From Vibrio coralliirubri (GTDB lineage Bacteria > Pseudomonadota > Gammaproteobacteria > Enterobacterales > Vibrionaceae), in NCBI RefSeq assembly GCF_024347375.1, contig NZ_AP025470.1, positions 2,728,001 to 2,792,000 of the forward strand: DNA of 64,000 nt, given 5' to 3'. Position 1 is the stretch's first letter; each line of letters starts with the position of its first letter. Shown here piece by piece: positions 9,856 to 19,657 of this stretch. The translations under genes were made by a program, and so were the position numbers. The notes beneath the pieces are model-generated. The model was not told where the DNA came from. It ran no database searches and was given only the letters and a program-made list of their open reading frames with translations.

Positions 9856-11590
9856 CTACCATCCAATTCTTAACTACTTGAGCTGCTAGCTCTGGTTCAT
9901 TCGCTACAAGTGCACGTACTGCTTTCAGCACGTCCTCGTCTTTATGAAGGTTTGGTAAGTCGATACTTGAACCAAATTCAAACAGCTCACCACCTTCAAT
10001 ATCACCACCAATTAAGCTGGTTTCGCCGTCGGCACCAATTGGCATACCATCAGGGCCGTACATCTGTTCATCGTTGTCTGCTGCTGGGTTAAGCAGTTTC
10101 TTCATTGCAGGGCGAACAAGTACCAACACCACCACAATAATAACCAAGGCACTTGCAAACCAACGAACCCAATCATTGAAGTTTGGATGCTCCCAGATTG
10201 GTACATCAGCAACAACATCTGTTACTTGAGGTGCAAACTGCATGCTTAATACGTTTAGCAAATCACCACGAGTTTCATCAAAGCCCACCGTACCAATCAG
10301 TACTTGGCGAATCGCATTGATCTCGCTCGCCGGAATCGGAGTATGAACCACTTCACCCGTATCTGGGTTCAAGGATTGGCGGTCTTTGATCGCAACAGAA
10401 ACCGTCTGGCGATTAACCGTGCCGCTCTGTTTACGTTCATGACTGATGGTGGTGTCTAGCTCAAAGTTTCGGGTCGCTTCTTTGTGAACAGAGCCTTGGC
10501 CTGTCATCGCGCCGTCTTTCATCTGAGCCACATCTTGTGGAATTGAGGCATCCGCTGGAGGCTGGTTACTCAACGCACCCGGAATACCTGCCACAGTATT
10601 GCCGTTGTTGTAATCTTCTAAGGTGTATTCACTTCGAGTCGCCGGTGTATTCGGATCAAAACGTTTTCTGGTTTGCTCCACAGCACTGAAATCGAGCTGA
10701 ATATCAACCTGAGCGGTGTAGTTACCAAACCCAAGAATAGGAATCAGGATAGAGTCAATTTTTTCACGCAGCGCTTGTTCTTGATTGCGCTCTAACTCGT
10801 GTTCTTTACGACGCGCCGCTGACATAGGGTCTTGAGAGCCTGAGCTCAACAATCGACCATGCTGATCGGTCACCGTAATACGTGAGGTTTTCATTCCCGG
10901 AACAGCACTTGCCACCATATCCACAACAGAATCGACTTCTTGCTGCTTGAGATTAGTACCTGTTTTCAGGGTCAGGAATACGGAAGCGGAAGCTTCTTGA
11001 TTATGACGTACAAAAACACTCTGCTTCGGCAGGGCCAATAAAACCTGAGCTTTACGCACCTGTTTCATCTGCTCAATGGCTTTGGCAAGTTGTCTTTCAC
11101 GGCTTAATTTAAGGCGTTCTTGTTCTAAACGTTGTGATACACCAAAACCCATGTCTTGCATGAGGATGTCATCACCCGCGTTTCGCTCTTGGTTCAAACC
11201 CGCTCGTACCATATTAAGCTTTAATGAGTTGTACTCACTCGCCGGTACTGAGATGGTATTGCCTTCAAGCGTGTAATCGATCTTTTGCAGATCTAAGTAA
11301 TCAAGAACGGGGATCAATTCTTCTGTTTCGTAAGCCCCTAATGGACGCATTTCTGGTTCTTTCACCCAGAAAAACAGCATCACAATCAGCGCTACACAGA
11401 TAGAGATAGAAAGGACTAAGACGACCTGACGAAGTAAATCAAGATCACCGACAGCCATATCGAACTTCGATGAACTGCGTTCACCTAGATCGGGATTTTG
11501 CCCTTCTCCGTCTAGCTCAGAGCCTGCAATCAGTGCATGGTCGTTGCTATCGCTTACGGTTAAATCTGTTGTTTGACTATTATCTGCCAC
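9848..11590 (-). CDS. fliF: FliF, flagellar MS-ring protein
   Basis: 580 aa with two membrane segments (about residues 54-75 and 469-490) around a large periplasmic YscJ/FliF ring-building domain, and a C-terminal cytoplasmic tail for FliG binding (LPNLHKDEDVLKAVRALVANEPE). FliF forms the MS-ring on which the motor and export gate assemble. The start appears to be GTG at 11590, with a weak Shine-Dalgarno sequence. It lies 16 bases after fliE, in the standard fliEFG order. Confidence 0.98.
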   Translation of the reverse strand: MADNSQTTDLTVSDSNDHALIAGSELDGEGQNPDLGERSSSKFDMAVGDLDLLRQVVLVLSISICVALIVMLFFWVKEPEMRPLGAYETEELIPVLDYLDLQKIDYTLEGNTISVPASEYNSLKLNMVRAGLNQERNAGDDILMQDMGFGVSQRLEQERLKLSRERQLAKAIEQMKQVRKAQVLLALPKQSVFVRHNQEASASVFLTLKTGTNLKQQEVDSVVDMVASAVPGMKTSRITVTDQHGRLLSSGSQDPMSAARRKEHELERNQEQALREKIDSILIPILGFGNYTAQVDIQLDFSAVEQTRKRFDPNTPATRSEYTLEDYNNGNTVAGIPGALSNQPPADASIPQDVAQMKDGAMTGQGSVHKEATRNFELDTTISHERKQSGTVNRQTVSVAIKDRQSLNPDTGEVVHTPIPASEINAIRQVLIGTVGFDETRGDLLNVLSMQFAPQVTDVVADVPIWEHPNFNDWVRWFASALVIIVVVLVLVRPAMKKLLNPAADNDEQMYGPDGMPIGADGETSLIGGDIEGGELFEFGSSIDLPNLHKDEDVLKAVRALVANEPELAAQVVKNWMVDG

Positions 11591-11606
11591 TATTTAACTA
11601 CCCAAC

Positions 11607-11918
11607 TTATACCGGCATATTCATCAGCTCTTTGTACGATTCAACCAATTTATTTCTAATTTGGATCGTCGCCTCAAAAGCCACACTAGATTTATTACGA
11701 GCAATCATCACGTCCGATAGGGATACGCTTTGGTCGCCACTATCAAAACGAGCTTGAAGATCACCTGAGGTCTTTTGTAATGAGTTCACATTATTGATGG
11801 CATTAGTCAGCATGTTGCCAAAATCTGCACCGACCGCTTGCCCCGTTGCTGCGGGACGCGCGCTGGCAGCTTCGACCATCATTGCCTGCATTTCGCCTTG
11901 TAAACCATCTATTCTCAT
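11607..11918 (-). CDS. fliE: FliE, MS-ring/rod junction protein
   Basis: 103 aa with the C-terminal FliE signature (SLSDVMIARNKSSVAFEATIQIRNKLVESYKELMNMPV), which joins the MS-ring to the proximal rod. The ATG has a good GAGG about seven bases upstream. It is the first gene of the large fliE-to-fliR unit, and a sigma-54 site lies 56-70 bases upstream. Confidence 0.97.
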   Translation of the reverse strand: MRIDGLQGEMQAMMVEAASARPAATGQAVGADFGNMLTNAINNVNSLQKTSGDLQARFDSGDQSVSLSDVMIARNKSSVAFEATIQIRNKLVESYKELMNMPV

Positions 11919-11973
11919 CTACTACCTCAGGAGTCAAAATTATGACCATCTATTTAGCTATATTATTGACAGA

Positions 11974-11988
11974 GCAATTAGCGTGCCA
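11974..11988 (-). promoter_or_regulatory. Sigma-54 promoter of the fliE operon
   Basis: On the minus strand the bases read TGGCACGCTAATTGC, an exact TGGCAC-N5-TTGC match with ten bases between the invariant GG and GC pairs. It lies between flrC and fliE. FlrC is the expected activator of such class III flagellar promoters in Vibrio. Confidence 0.9.
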
Positions 11989-12050
11989 CACATTAAATTG
12001 ACTAGATATCGTATTACACTAGTCAGAAAGCTGACACTACTAATCTATCC

Positions 12051-13460
12051 TTAGTTTGGGATATCTATTCCAGCATCGCGCATTTTAGCCAATTTGTAAC
12101 GCAGTGTACGAGGGCTAATGCCCAGTTTTTCTGCCATATCTTTGCGTCGGCCATTACATGCAATCAGGGTTTCAAGAATGATCGCATACTCTTGATCTCT
12201 AAGCTCATTACCTAACCCTTCGCTGCTAGCCGCGATTTTATTGATTGGGTTTGCTTCGGCAATAGGCTTGATTTCTGGCGCAGCTACGTCACTGCCTTCG
12301 ACGATTTGTTGTAGGCTGCTTGCGTCTTGCCAATCGACACCTTCAAGAAGGATATGCTCACCAGAGATGTTCTCTTGTTCGCTCAATATTAACGCACGCT
12401 GTACCACATTGTCTAATTCGCGAACATTGCCCGGCCACGGATAATTGACGAGTTTGCTGATCGCTTGCGCTGACATAACCGGTACAGGCATACCAAGTTT
12501 GGTGCAATGACGCTCAACTAAGTGCTTGGCTAAAGGCTCAATATCACCTTTTCGCTCACACAGTGGTGGCCAAGAAATTGGGAATACATTCAAGCGGTAG
12601 TATAAATCCTCACGGAAATTCCCTTCAGAAACATACTGTTTAAGGTCTCGGTTACTGGTCGCTAATACACGAACATCCAATTTGATGCTCTTACGACTAC
12701 CTAATCGCTCAACTTCGCGTTCTTGCAAAACACGCAGTAGTTTGGCTTGTAGGCTAAGATCCATCTCACTGATCTCATCCAACAGAATCGTACCGCCCTG
12801 CGCTTGCTCGAATTTGCCCGGGCAAGCTTGAATAGCGCCAGTAAATGCGCCTTTTTCATAACCAAACAGGGTCGCTTCTAACATGTTGTCTGGGATCGCC
12901 GCGCAGTTAATCGCGACAAACGGGCCATCTTTTCGGCTAGAAGCATTGTGAATGTAGCGAGACATCACCTCTTTACCAGAACCACTTGGGCCCAACACCA
13001 TGACGTTGGCATCGGTTTTCGCAACTTTATCAGCCAGCATCATTAGCTTGATACTTTTCTCATCAGCAACGATAGCGTCGCCATTGTCATCCGACTTTAC
13101 AGGGGCATAACGGCTGACCATGTTGAGCAGCACTTCCGGCGCAAATGGCTTTGCCATATAGTCGATAGCGCCCTCTTTCATTGCAGCAACGGCATCTTCG
13201 ATGTTGGCGTACGCTGTCATTAGCAATACCGGCAAATTTGGCCAATGCTGCTTGATGTTTCTCAATAGCGCCAAGCCACCCATGCCCGCCATCTGCACGT
13301 CAGATACGACAATATCAACGGAGTTCGATTTTAATTTGACCAGAGCATCTTCCGCACAATCCGCTTCCAGCCATTCATAGCCAGCAAGCGCGAGAGTGTC
13401 GACAAGGGCTTCGCGTAGACCTTCATCATCTTCGACGATTAACACTTTGCTTTGAGCCAT
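12051..13460 (-). CDS. flrC: FlrC, sigma-54-dependent flagellar response regulator
   Basis: 469 aa. An N-terminal receiver domain has the phospho-acceptor Asp54 (VVSDVQMAG), acidic pair D11/D12 and Lys104. A AAA+ domain follows, with Walker A GPSGSGKE (157-164) and GAFTGA, which contacts sigma-54. A C-terminal Fis-type helix-turn-helix closes the protein (MAEKLGISPRTLRYKLAKM). In V. cholerae, phosphorylated FlrC activates class III genes (hook, basal body and core flagellin). The gene has a GGAG site and follows flrB by 33 bases. Confidence 0.97.
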   Translation of the reverse strand: MAQSKVLIVEDDEGLREALVDTLALAGYEWLEADCAEDALVKLKSNSVDIVVSDVQMAGMGGLALLRNIKQHWPNLPVLLMTAYANIEDAVAAMKEGAIDYMAKPFAPEVLLNMVSRYAPVKSDDNGDAIVADEKSIKLMMLADKVAKTDANVMVLGPSGSGKEVMSRYIHNASSRKDGPFVAINCAAIPDNMLEATLFGYEKGAFTGAIQACPGKFEQAQGGTILLDEISEMDLSLQAKLLRVLQEREVERLGSRKSIKLDVRVLATSNRDLKQYVSEGNFREDLYYRLNVFPISWPPLCERKGDIEPLAKHLVERHCTKLGMPVPVMSAQAISKLVNYPWPGNVRELDNVVQRALILSEQENISGEHILLEGVDWQDASSLQQIVEGSDVAAPEIKPIAEANPINKIAASSEGLGNELRDQEYAIILETLIACNGRRKDMAEKLGISPRTLRYKLAKMRDAGIDIPN

Positions 13461-13493
13461 AGGATTCTCCAGTGTAAATTCAGTTAAAACTTA

Positions 13494-14534
13494 TTAGTCT
13501 TCAGAAGAAGCACTTCTTTCAAGCGGTAGACACATGGTAAAACATGCGCCGTCGCCTTCTTCTGATATCAATTCCAGTCGGCCTTCATGTGCTCGACATA
13601 CCATTTGTACAACCGCTAAGCCTAGACCTGTACCTTGTGAACGAGTGGTAAAGAAGGGTTCCATAATTTTACCTTGAAGCTCTTTCGGTACGCCGGGGCC
13701 ACTATCTTGCACTGATATCTTAAGCTCGCCATTTACGGGCCTAAAAAACACATCGATCTGCGATTCCTTACCCGCAATTTGAACCGCGTTCAACACTAGG
13801 TTGCTTAACGCTGAGGCGATAGCATTGGCGTTGCCGAACATTTGAGTCTGTTCGCCCTCAACTTCTTGGCAATAATCAATCTGGTTAGTTTTCAATGCCG
13901 CTTCCACCATAGGGTGAAATTCGGTAATCAATTCAGCCACAGTAAATGGCTTAACGACTTTGTTGTCACCACCTTTGGCAAACAACAACATGTCGTTCAC
14001 TTGCTTCTCTAAGTCATGCAATCTATCCATAAGCTTAGATTGAAAACGTGTCTTTGTTGCCGGCGGCAGGTTTGGCGCGGCAAGATTTGATGCATACAGC
14101 ATTGCACTTGAAAGCGGCGTACGAACCTGATGGGCAAGCGAGGCCACCATTCTGCCTAATGAAGACAAACGCTGAAGATCACTCACGCGAGACTGCAAGA
14201 GTCGGGTCTCGGTCAGATCGGTAATCAAAATCAGCTGACCCGTGGTAGAGGCTGAAATCGCCAAACGCACTTTTCGCCCGTTCTTCAATGAGATCTCATG
14301 ACCGTCATCGTCTTTTGGGTCGAAGGCACTTTGAATCACTGAAAACCACTTCTCGCCAACTAACTCAACACCAAGAATACGGTGCGCTTCAGGGTTCGCT
14401 TCTCTCACTTCGCCGTGTGTATCTAACAAGATGACCCCTGCTGGCATCACGTCGAGTACTTGCTTATAGCGCTCAACCTGCTGTTCAACAGAATCTAGGT
14501 GTGATTGATTTTCTGGTTCGTTAGATACGTGCAT
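13494..14534 (-). CDS. flrB: FlrB, flagellar sensor histidine kinase
   Basis: 346 aa from the ATG at 14534; a TTG at 14552 in frame would add six residues and has no Shine-Dalgarno sequence. There is no membrane segment, so this is a cytoplasmic kinase. It has a PAS-like domain (about residues 25-110), a HisKA helix with SLAHQVRTPLSS holding the phospho-His (His135), and an HATPase domain with N, G1 (DSGPGVP) and G2 (GTGLGLAVV) boxes. It phosphorylates FlrC, encoded next. The leader between flrA and flrB contains a terminator-like hairpin. Confidence 0.95.
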   Translation of the reverse strand: MHVSNEPENQSHLDSVEQQVERYKQVLDVMPAGVILLDTHGEVREANPEAHRILGVELVGEKWFSVIQSAFDPKDDDGHEISLKNGRKVRLAISASTTGQLILITDLTETRLLQSRVSDLQRLSSLGRMVASLAHQVRTPLSSAMLYASNLAAPNLPPATKTRFQSKLMDRLHDLEKQVNDMLLFAKGGDNKVVKPFTVAELITEFHPMVEAALKTNQIDYCQEVEGEQTQMFGNANAIASALSNLVLNAVQIAGKESQIDVFFRPVNGELKISVQDSGPGVPKELQGKIMEPFFTTRSQGTGLGLAVVQMVCRAHEGRLELISEEGDGACFTMCLPLERSASSED

Positions 14535-14562
14535 GTCAAAAATTTGCCTCAAATACTAAAAC

Positions 14563-14591
14563 AGCCTGAGACGTACAACACGAGTCAGGCT
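14563..14591 (-). terminator. Hairpin between flrA and flrB
   Basis: On the minus strand AGCCTGA and TCAGGCT can pair around a 15-base loop, followed by GTTTTAG. It lies in the 184-base leader upstream of flrB, so it probably ends flrA transcripts or attenuates read-through into flrBC. I found no good sigma-54 site in this leader, although flrBC is sigma-54-dependent in V. cholerae. Confidence 0.55.
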
Positions 14592-14718
14592 ATTTGCTAT
14601 ATTTATCACATAGTTAAGCAAGCAACAACTCGACTATGGTTTATCTGTTCACTTAGCTAGAGTTACCAAATAGCTAAAAAGTGTGTGCTAGTTTTTCGTT
14701 TTCATCGAAAACTGGATA

Positions 14719-16185
14719 CTATCGCTGCAAGTTATATTTACGCATTTTTTCAACCAGAGTGGTTCTACGCATTCCAAGCATGTCAGCAGCACGAGCAACA
14801 ATGCCGCCCTGCGCTTCCAACGCTTGATTGATCATATTCACTTCCATATCCGCGAGGAGCTCTTTCAAGTTAACCCCTTCTGGCGGTAACTCTTGAGGCG
14901 CATTAGCATTGTCGGCAATATCATCTTGCTGATCAAAGCTGAAATCTTCTGAGAACAAGTCAGCAAGTGCATCACGCTCTTGCTCCTCTTCAGATCCAAA
15001 GCTATTAAACTCTGGCTGGAACTCAGGGATATCGCTGTATCGATATTTAGTTGGCAGGTGATTCACATCAACCAAGCTGTTTGGATACAAGATAACCATT
15101 CGCTCAACCAGGTTCGCTAGTTCACGAACGTTACCTGGCCAGTAATGCTCCATCAAAGAGTTGATAGCACGAGCCGTGAAACAGATAGGCATGCTGCCTT
15201 CCGCTTCCATTCGAGTCATCAGCTCTTGAAGCAACAGTGGAATATCTTCTTTACGGTCTTGAAGTGCCGGCATTTCAATCGGGAATACATTCAAGCGGTA
15301 GTAAAGATCTTCACGGAACGAATCATCGTCGATCATATCTTCAAGGTTGCGGTGCGTTGCCGCAATCACTCGAACATCAGCTTGTATGGTGCTGTTGCCA
15401 CCTACACGCTCAAAGCATCGCTCTTGCAGTACTCGTAGCAGCTTAACTTGCATCGCCATCGGCATATCGCCAATTTCATCAAGAAACAGTGTGCCACCTT
15501 CAGCCAATTCAAAACGGCCTTTACGTGCGGTAATCGCCCCAGTAAATGCGCCCTTCTCATGACCAAACAGTTCACTTTCAAGCAAATCAGGTGGAATCGC
15601 GCCACAGTTTACAGGAACAAAAGGCCCTGAACGACGTTTAGAGTGATAGTGAATGTTACGCGCTACGACTTCTTTGCCTGTACCAGATTCACCAAGAATC
15701 AGCACGTTCGCTTCCGTAGAAGAGACTTGTTCAATTAAGTGACGTACTTCTTGAATGCCAGCACTTTGTCCTACTAGGCTGCGAAACAGGGTGTTCTTGC
15801 GTGCCGAAGACACAACTTGAACACCTTTGCGGCCTAAGAAATCTTTACAGTGTCTTAATGCATCACTTAATTGCGGGTAGTTAAGAGGAAGTTCAAGCTC
15901 ACCAACATAGTTAGTCAACTCGTCAACCGGGTGATTGTTTTTGCCAATCACCAGTAAAGGGATGTGATTGGCGTGAACAAGCTTCTCATTCAGTAATGCG
16001 TTGAAGCCTTTACCTTTAATGGTACCAATAATGCAGCCGGCCCACTGTAGTGACCAGTCAACTTTACGTGCTTGTTCAGAGCTGATTACTTCGCAGCTCT
16101 CTCCTACAAACTCTAATATTGTGCTTAAATTGTGACGATCTTGAGCGTTATCGTCGACGACAAGCAGTTTTGCCAAACCTTGCAT
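14719..16185 (-). CDS. flrA: FlrA, sigma-54-dependent master flagellar regulator
   Basis: 488 aa. The N-terminal FleQ-type receiver-like domain is degenerate: no Asp sits at the usual phosphorylation site ([10 protein letters not shown]). The AAA+ domain has Walker A GESGTGKE (165-172) and GAFTGA, and the end has a Fis-type helix-turn-helix ([21 protein letters not shown]). FlrA sits at the top of the Vibrio flagellar hierarchy and activates flrBC and other class II genes. Arg135 and Arg176, the two c-di-GMP-sensing arginines reported for V. cholerae FlrA, are present at the same numbers. Its own promoter, in 16186-16310, was not identified. Confidence 0.97.
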   Translation of the reverse strand: MQGLAKLLVVDDNAQDRHNLSTILEFVGESCEVISSEQARKVDWSLQWAGCIIGTIKGKGFNALLNEKLVHANHIPLLVIGKNNHPVDELTNYVGELELPLNYPQLSDALRHCKDFLGRKGVQVVSSARKNTLFRSLVGQSAGIQEVRHLIEQVSSTEANVLILGESGTGKEVVARNIHYHSKRRSGPFVPVNCGAIPPDLLESELFGHEKGAFTGAITARKGRFELAEGGTLFLDEIGDMPMAMQVKLLRVLQERCFERVGGNSTIQADVRVIAATHRNLEDMIDDDSFREDLYYRLNVFPIEMPALQDRKEDIPLLLQELMTRMEAEGSMPICFTARAINSLMEHYWPGNVRELANLVERMVILYPNSLVDVNHLPTKYRYSDIPEFQPEFNSFGSEEEQERDALADLFSEDFSFDQQDDIADNANAPQELPPEGVNLKELLADMEVNMINQALEAQGGIVARAADMLGMRRTTLVEKMRKYNLQR

Positions 16186-16308
16186 AAGTAGGAATTATTG
16201 CCTTTATTTTGGTGCGATGCGGAAAAACGGTGAGCAACGTAGTCTATAAAACAGTGAGATGTATCAATGATTATGGTCTACGTGGACAAATTTAGGAAAT
16301 CAGCAACG

Positions 16309-16336
16309 AAAAAAGCCATTAGGCTATCTAATGGCT
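16309..16336 (-). terminator. Rho-independent terminator after fliS
   Basis: On the minus strand AGCCATTAG and CTAATGGCT form a nine-base-pair stem with a five-base loop, followed by TTTTTTCG. It lies about 80 bases after the fliS stop codon and separates the flaG-fliD-flaI-fliS genes from flrA. Confidence 0.88.
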
Positions 16337-16413
16337 TCTATTTTATTTGATTAAAAAAATAAGGCAACCAACCAATTAAGGGATATGAGATTGGTTAAAA
16401 CTGCAATTTTTCT

Positions 16414-16824
16414 TTAAATGCCTACGTCAGCGGACGTCAAGTTGTGATATTCGTTCGGAATTTGGTCCCAAGCGCTCTTAATTTCGCGAATAATATCGAT
16501 AACATCATCAATAGGCTGTGGGTCATTTTTGTGATTTGCCGCAGAAATTTGCGTGATCATGAACTCATAAAGTTGATCTAGGTTTTTCGCAATATCGCCA
16601 CCATCGTCCATAGATAGGCAACTACGTAGGCTAATAATGATATCTAGAGCCTTACCAAGTCGCTCACCTTTCACTGGGATGTTGCCTGCTTGCATTGCCG
16701 CTTTGCCTTGAATCAAACGCTCGATAGCACCGGCCATTAGCATTTGTACAATCTTATGCGGTGAGGCAGCCGTTAGCTGACTATCCACTGATACCTTTTT
16801 ATATGCCTGTAAAGAACCGCGCAT
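16414..16824 (-). CDS. fliS: FliS, flagellin export chaperone
   Basis: 136 aa, all-helical. It carries the FliS N-terminus (AYKKVSVDSQLTAASPHKIVQMLMAGAIERL) and the LDQLYEFM segment. FliS binds flagellin C-termini in the cytoplasm and prevents premature polymerisation. It is the last gene of the unit (FlaJ in the V. parahaemolyticus naming), 13 bases after flaI, and a terminator follows. Confidence 0.97.
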   Translation of the reverse strand: MRGSLQAYKKVSVDSQLTAASPHKIVQMLMAGAIERLIQGKAAMQAGNIPVKGERLGKALDIIISLRSCLSMDDGGDIAKNLDQLYEFMITQISAANHKNDPQPIDDVIDIIREIKSAWDQIPNEYHNLTSADVGI

Positions 16825-16836
16825 AGTAAACCTCTT

Positions 16837-17142
16837 CTATAAAAACTTTTTGTATTGTTGAACTGATTTAGCGCCGTGACGGTATTTATGTAGGGTCCTA
16901 CCTACTCGACTCGTCTCAGACTGCATCAATTCGACTAATTTTCTGGTTCTGGTAATGGCTTCAAACCATTCAGAACTTTGCTTAACGTCGGGATGTGAGT
17001 CGATTATTTGAAGCACGTTTTGCAATAACTGTTCTCTGTTATCGACAAGCTGCGTTATTTCTTCAGCATTAATTTCACTAAATTCCAGTTTAGAGATAAT
17101 TAGTTGATCGAGTTCACAAAGCTCTTGTAGCTGGCTATTCAT
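16837..17142 (-). CDS. flaI: FlaI, putative FliT-like flagellar chaperone
   Basis: 101 aa, helical and charged, with no membrane segment. Position between fliD and fliS matches the Vibrio polar gene flaI, which occupies the place of FliT, the FliD chaperone, in enterics. Sequence similarity to FliT cannot be judged by eye; size, helical nature and context support a FliD chaperone role. It starts three bases after the fliD stop, so expression is probably coupled. Confidence 0.85.
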   Translation of the reverse strand: MNSQLQELCELDQLIISKLEFSEINAEEITQLVDNREQLLQNVLQIIDSHPDVKQSSEWFEAITRTRKLVELMQSETSRVGRTLHKYRHGAKSVQQYKKFL

Positions 17143-17145
17143 CTA

Positions 17146-19173
17146 TTAGCCCAACGCATTCATCATACTGCCCAGCTGAGATTGCATCTTACTGGTCGCA
17201 TCTTGCATGGCCGTGAACTTAGAGTGCGTGCGGCTCTCTAGGCTGTCCATGCGACGGTCAAGCGCGCTTTGGTCATCAACCAAGCGGTAGTTTTGCTCGA
17301 CCAAGCTCTTCTCTCTAGTACGGATTGAACCCGTAATACCTGTGATACCTTGAATCGCATCTTCCACTTTTTTGGCGAAACCGTTATTGCCACCAAAGAA
17401 CTCACCCAATTTATCGAAGTTGTTGTTGAGTTGACGATCAAGCATGTCGTAGTTGATTTCTAGCGAGCCTTGCCTTGTGGTGGTGATGCCGAATTCAGTC
17501 AAAGACTTAAGGTTGTCTGGCGCACCTTCGATACTTGATGAGAACACCCCTTTCAATCGAGAGTCGGCGTTACGTACTGTACTGTCACCAGAAAGCGGGC
17601 CTTTTCGACCCGTCGTTGGATCAACACCGGCGAGGTCTTTCGACACTTGATAGAACTGGTTATAAGAGCTCACAAAGGATTCGATATCTTGGCGAACACT
17701 GTTACGGTCGTACTCCACACCAATTTCTGCCGGCGGCTTATCTTTTGGCGTTTTTCCTTTCACCGTAATATCAATACCTTCAACGGCATCTTCAATCACA
17801 TTGTTATTACTAGACAGCTGAGCGACACCATCTAGGACAACCATAGAATCTTGGCCAGCCTGAACTTCAGTCATACCGCTATAGGTATCAAAAGATTGCT
17901 GTGCTTGTTCGAGGTCAGCTTGTGCTTTATCGACCTTCTCTAAAAGCTCTCGCTCTTCGGGTTCTAATTTGGCACGCTCAATTTTCTTGGCTTGTTCTGC
18001 GGTGAGTTCGCCTTTTTGAACTTTCTCAGCCAACTCCGCTTTTTCTTGTGAAATCTTCTCTTCGATACGCGCTTGCTCAGCCTCAAGCTTTTGTTGGGCT
18101 TCTTTCGGTGTCACGTATGAATCGGTCAGAGTACCTGAGGCAGCATTTGACCACCCCGGCACATCGGGTGCCTTCTCTATCGCTTTTTCATCAAGCTCAA
18201 GTTCTGGTGTGTAGTAAGAATCTAAAAGCGTACCTGACGCGGTTTCAGTCCAACCAGGGATATTGTCTTCAGGCATCACCGACTTTGCCGCTTGAGCTGC
18301 GTCTAGGGCAGCTTGGCCGTCGGCGGCTGCTTGCTCACCGTAGCTGAGACTTTTAGAGTCTCCGTCAACATCTGAAGTAGAATCGGTTTGGGCTGCTGGG
18401 ATAATATTGCCATCTTTATCGCGTGTTTCATTCGCATTTGGGTCATCGCTAGCGATCACTTCATCGATGAGTTCGACGGCTTTTCCTGCGGGGGTTAGAG
18501 CTAGAATATCTTGAGCAGCAACGCGCGCTTTCTCTAGCGCTTTAACACGTTCTTCAAGCGTTTTGTATTCGAGTTTTTTCAGGGGATTGGCAGCATCTGA
18601 CTCAACATTAATGCTGATCTGCTGATCGGAACCAGACTGGTTCGAGGCAATAATAAGTCTTGGACCTTCGACATCGTTGATAATAGATGCACGAACGCCT
18701 GGGTTGCTATCTGCACCGTTGATACCACGAACAACTTCGATAAGTCTCGATCTGTCGCCAACTTGCACATCAAAGCTGTCATCACCAAGCGAAACCTGCA
18801 GCTTACCTGGGCCAAATTTCATGTCCTCTGACAGTACATCAGAAGCCACTTTATGGCTTTGGGCAAGCTGCAACACATCGATGGCATATTTGCCAGCGAT
18901 CGCTTCGGTAGTCGCGGTTGCAGAGACAAGACCTTCATCGGTACTTTCGACTGTTCGCACAGCAAAAGCTTTTTCCTGACGAAAGTTTGTCATCAGGTTT
19001 TTCATCGAATCAAGGGATTCTCTGAGTCTTCCATAGGCACTAATGCTGGTATCGATTCGCGTTCGTTCATTGTCGATTCGTTGCTGTTTAGGTACACGCT
19101 CCGAATCAACAATTTTGCTGACCATGGAATTGATATCCATGCCAGACGAAATCCCCATTGGGCCAAAACTCAT
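17146..19173 (-). CDS. fliD: FliD, flagellar filament cap protein
   Basis: 675 aa, longer than Salmonella FliD (467 aa). The N-terminal FliD_N domain begins GISSGMDINSMVSKIVDSE. The C-terminal FliD_C domain covers about residues 440-675 and ends in a helical segment. Between them (about residues 200-435) lies a large insert with two imperfect copies of the motif PGW-x3-ASGTL-x-DSY-x-TP (305-323 and 339-356). A Lys/Glu/Gln-rich probable coiled coil follows (about 357-428). The cap sits on the filament tip, so the insert is likely surface-exposed. The gene precedes flaI and fliS as in other vibrios. Confidence 0.97.
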   Translation of the reverse strand: MSFGPMGISSGMDINSMVSKIVDSERVPKQQRIDNERTRIDTSISAYGRLRESLDSMKNLMTNFRQEKAFAVRTVESTDEGLVSATATTEAIAGKYAIDVLQLAQSHKVASDVLSEDMKFGPGKLQVSLGDDSFDVQVGDRSRLIEVVRGINGADSNPGVRASIINDVEGPRLIIASNQSGSDQQISINVESDAANPLKKLEYKTLEERVKALEKARVAAQDILALTPAGKAVELIDEVIASDDPNANETRDKDGNIIPAAQTDSTSDVDGDSKSLSYGEQAAADGQAALDAAQAAKSVMPEDNIPGWTETASGTLLDSYYTPELELDEKAIEKAPDVPGWSNAASGTLTDSYVTPKEAQQKLEAEQARIEEKISQEKAELAEKVQKGELTAEQAKKIERAKLEPEERELLEKVDKAQADLEQAQQSFDTYSGMTEVQAGQDSMVVLDGVAQLSSNNNVIEDAVEGIDITVKGKTPKDKPPAEIGVEYDRNSVRQDIESFVSSYNQFYQVSKDLAGVDPTTGRKGPLSGDSTVRNADSRLKGVFSSSIEGAPDNLKSLTEFGITTTRQGSLEINYDMLDRQLNNNFDKLGEFFGGNNGFAKKVEDAIQGITGITGSIRTREKSLVEQNYRLVDDQSALDRRMDSLESRTHSKFTAMQDATSKMQSQLGSMMNALG

Positions 19174-19195
19174 TAAATCACCTCAATAATACGAC

Positions 19196-19621
19196 TTAAA
19201 CCTTCACCTCAAATATTCGACTATTCGAGTTTTGGGCTGCTAGGCGTCTTAGAATTTCAAGCATTTCTTCATCAGGGATCTGGCGAATAATATCACCGGT
19301 TGTGGTCTCATAAATGGTAACCACATCTCTCCCAGATTCTTCATCGACCTTAAAAGCCACACCTTTATTAAGAGAGGAGATAAACTCGTTTACCTTCTCT
19401 ACCATTTTGACTCGCTCTTCATCATTTAACTCTTGTCTATGTTGAGCTAATTGAATCGCCGCTTCGGTAGCTTCCTCTTTCGATTTCTCTACCTTGTCAT
19501 AAGATGTTGCTTCTTTTAGTCGCGAAATACTCGACGCACTACTACCTTCATCGCTTGCAATTTTAATGCCATTAGGTGAGCCATAAGGCTGGATGTTCGA
19601 TGCGTTGGATGATATTTCCAT
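19196..19621 (-). CDS. flaG: FlaG family flagellar protein
   Basis: 141 aa from the ATG at 19621, which has a very strong purine-rich site (GGAGGGAGGGAG) upstream; a TTG ten codons earlier is not needed. The C-terminal FlaG domain (about residues 60-141) has FKVDEESGRDVVTIYETTTGDIIRQIP-type sequence. FlaG proteins affect polar filament length; their mechanism is not settled. The gene lies between a flagellin gene and fliD, the usual Vibrio position, and two small hairpins separate it from the flagellin. Confidence 0.94.
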   Translation of the reverse strand: MEISSNASNIQPYGSPNGIKIASDEGSSASSISRLKEATSYDKVEKSKEEATEAAIQLAQHRQELNDEERVKMVEKVNEFISSLNKGVAFKVDEESGRDVVTIYETTTGDIIRQIPDEEMLEILRRLAAQNSNSRIFEVKV

Positions 19622-19657
19622 AACACTCTCCCTCCCTCCTTTATGAGCCAAACAGTA

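Noticed and set aside
14553..14718. Sigma-54 promoter for flrBC
   Set aside because: Only matches lacking the GG at -24 or with wrong spacing were found in this leader.
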